From assembly GCA_965250225.1 (NCBI GenBank), contig CBDFNQ010000035.1, positions 130,109 through 194,108 on the forward strand: a DNA stretch of 64,000 nt, given 5' to 3'. Below the pieces are notes generated by a model. The model was not told where the DNA came from and did not search any database. It was given only the letters and a program-made list of their open reading frames with translations. The translations under genes were made by a program, and so were the position numbers. This DNA is from CBDEUK01 sp965250225. GTDB taxonomy: Bacteria > Pseudomonadota > Gammaproteobacteria > Eutrophobiales > Eutrophobiaceae. Below, one piece after another: positions 62,905-64,000 of this stretch. The number at the start of each line of letters is the position of its first letter. Positions within the stretch are counted from its first letter, which is position 1.

Positions 62905-64000
62905 ATGACGGATGTTTTTATTTGCGACGGGATACGAACGCCCATTGGCCGTTATGGTGGTAGTCTTGCCGCTGTACGAACCGATGATTTGGCGGCGATT
63001 CCGCTGACGGCATTAATGAAAAGACACCCCGATGTTGACTGGTTAGCAGTAGATGATGTGATACTCGGTTGTGCCAATCAGTCTGGAGAAGATAACCGCA
63101 ATGTCGCGCGGATGGCCGGGCTATTATCAGGATTGCCACAGGAAGTGCCCGCAAGCACCATCAACCGCTTGTGCGGTTCAGGTTTAAATGCCATTGGCAG
63201 TGCAGCAGTAACGATCAAGTCAGGCGAAGCAAATTTAATTATTGCCGGTGGTGTGGAAAGCATGTCCCGTGCGCCGTTTGTTATTAGCATGGCCAATAGC
63301 GGTTTTGACCGCTCCCAGGAAATGTTTGACACCACCATGGGCTGGCGCTTTATTAATAAAAAACTGGATCGTGAATACGGTACCGAGGCCATGCCGAAAA
63401 CTGCTGAAAACCTGGCGCTGGAATTTAAGATAAGTCGTGAAGATCAAGATCGTTTTGCTATGTGGAGCCAGACCAAAGCGGCCAATGCACAGCAGGATGG
63501 CCAGCTAGCCGAGGAAATTATTCCTGTGGTCATCCCCCAGCGCAAAGGTGATCCAATTACAGTGGATAAGGATGAACACCCACGAATTAGCAGCCTGGAA
63601 AAACTGACCCTATTAAAACCAATTTTTGATCAGGGCAGTGTAACGGCTGGAAATGCGTCAGGCATAAACGATGGTGCGGCTGCATTATTACTGGCATCCG
63701 AAGCAGGCGTTAAGCTTCATAACCTCCAACCTAAAGCGCGAATATTGGGCAGTGCGGTTGCCGGGGTGCCGCCGAGAATTATGGGCATCGGTCCGGTTGC
63801 CGCTACCACCAAATTGCTGAATCGTTTGAATCTGACGCTGGATGATATGGATGTTTTGGAATTGAACGAAGCCTTCGCCTCACAAACCTTGAGTTGTACC
63901 CGACACTTGGGACTGGCAGACGATGATCCACGGCTTAATCCTCAGGGCGGCGCGATTGCTCTGGGTCACCCACTGGGAATGAGTGGCAGTCGTTTGGTGA
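62905..64000 (+). CDS. pcaF: Acetyl-CoA acyltransferase of the 3-oxoadipyl-CoA thiolase type, partial
   Basis: Starting at the ATG at 62905 the frame runs to the right edge (365 codons). The nucleophile is Cys90 in STINRLCGSGLNAIGSAAVT. The conserved His is in ALGHPLGMSGSRL near the edge, and LELNEAFASQ precedes it. The segment FDTTMGWRFINKKLDREYGT with EAMPKTAENLA resembles PcaF/PaaJ 3-oxoadipyl-CoA thiolases more than general acetoacetyl-CoA thiolases. It would split the 3-ketoacyl-CoA into acetyl-CoA and succinyl-CoA if the substrate is 3-oxoadipyl-CoA. Confidence 0.88.
   Translation, partial: MTDVFICDGIRTPIGRYGGSLAAVRTDDLAAIPLTALMKRHPDVDWLAVDDVILGCANQSGEDNRNVARMAGLLSGLPQEVPASTINRLCGSGLNAIGSAAVTIKSGEANLIIAGGVESMSRAPFVISMANSGFDRSQEMFDTTMGWRFINKKLDREYGTEAMPKTAENLALEFKISREDQDRFAMWSQTKAANAQQDGQLAEEIIPVVIPQRKGDPITVDKDEHPRISSLEKLTLLKPIFDQGSVTAGNASGINDGAAALLLASEAGVKLHNLQPKARILGSAVAGVPPRIMGIGPVAATTKLLNRLNLTLDDMDVLELNEAFASQTLSCTRHLGLADDDPRLNPQGGAIALGHPLGMSGSRLV

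Overview
The window is a piece of a gammaproteobacterial chromosome of moderate to low GC. The evidence is the gene order mutL-miaA-hfq-hflX-hflK-hflC-(DUF2065)-hisZ-purA, then rnr-rlmB, rpsF-rpsR-(DUF2232)-rplI, dnaB-alr-radA and ffh. The MutL, HflK/C, HisZ and RNase R families also fit. No species can be named from the sequence alone.

Layout. 1-361: start of a papain-like peptidase gene that runs off the left edge. 520-31208: mostly core genes (repair, tRNA and rRNA modification, RNA chaperone, membrane quality control, purine, histidine and biotin synthesis, ribosomal proteins, replication, signal recognition particle, DsbB). Two anomalies lie here. A highly structured repeat segment beside tRNA-Leu(CAG) is bounded by copies of the first 16 nt of that tRNA. 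A YefM/YoeB toxin-antitoxin module is bounded by a second, decayed copy of the ffh 3' end. 31209-47480: an island rich in insertion sequences. It holds two IS630-family copies with identical transposases in opposite orientation, an intact IS4-family element, an IS256 element with an amber codon, and nested IS110/IS256/IS3/IS200 remnants. The two IS630 copies enclose a complete TonB2-type energy-transduction operon (DUF3450, TtpC, ExbB, ExbD, TonB, TPR protein) and two acetyltransferase paralogues, one of them broken.

47483-64000: a catabolic region, the most interesting part. It encodes a PYROXD2-like FAD oxidoreductase, a heterotetrameric sarcosine-oxidase-type enzyme (soxBDAG), a Rieske oxygenase of the betaine-demethylase type, a LysR regulator and an MFS transporter. 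These are followed by a KamA-type radical-SAM aminomutase, a two-subunit 3-oxoacid CoA-transferase, a class III aminotransferase and a 3-oxoadipyl-CoA-type thiolase that runs off the right edge. Read as chemistry, the last block can turn an alpha-amino acid into a beta-amino acid, then a beta-keto acid, then a beta-ketoacyl-CoA, then acetyl-CoA plus a shorter acyl-CoA. The thiolase type points to 3-oxoadipate and hence 2-aminoadipate as the amino acid. The upstream demethylases suggest that the compound entering the cell is N-methylated. This is a proposal from gene content. An 18-bp perfect palindrome upstream of kamA shares its half-site with the lysR promoter region and is a plausible operator for the LysR protein.
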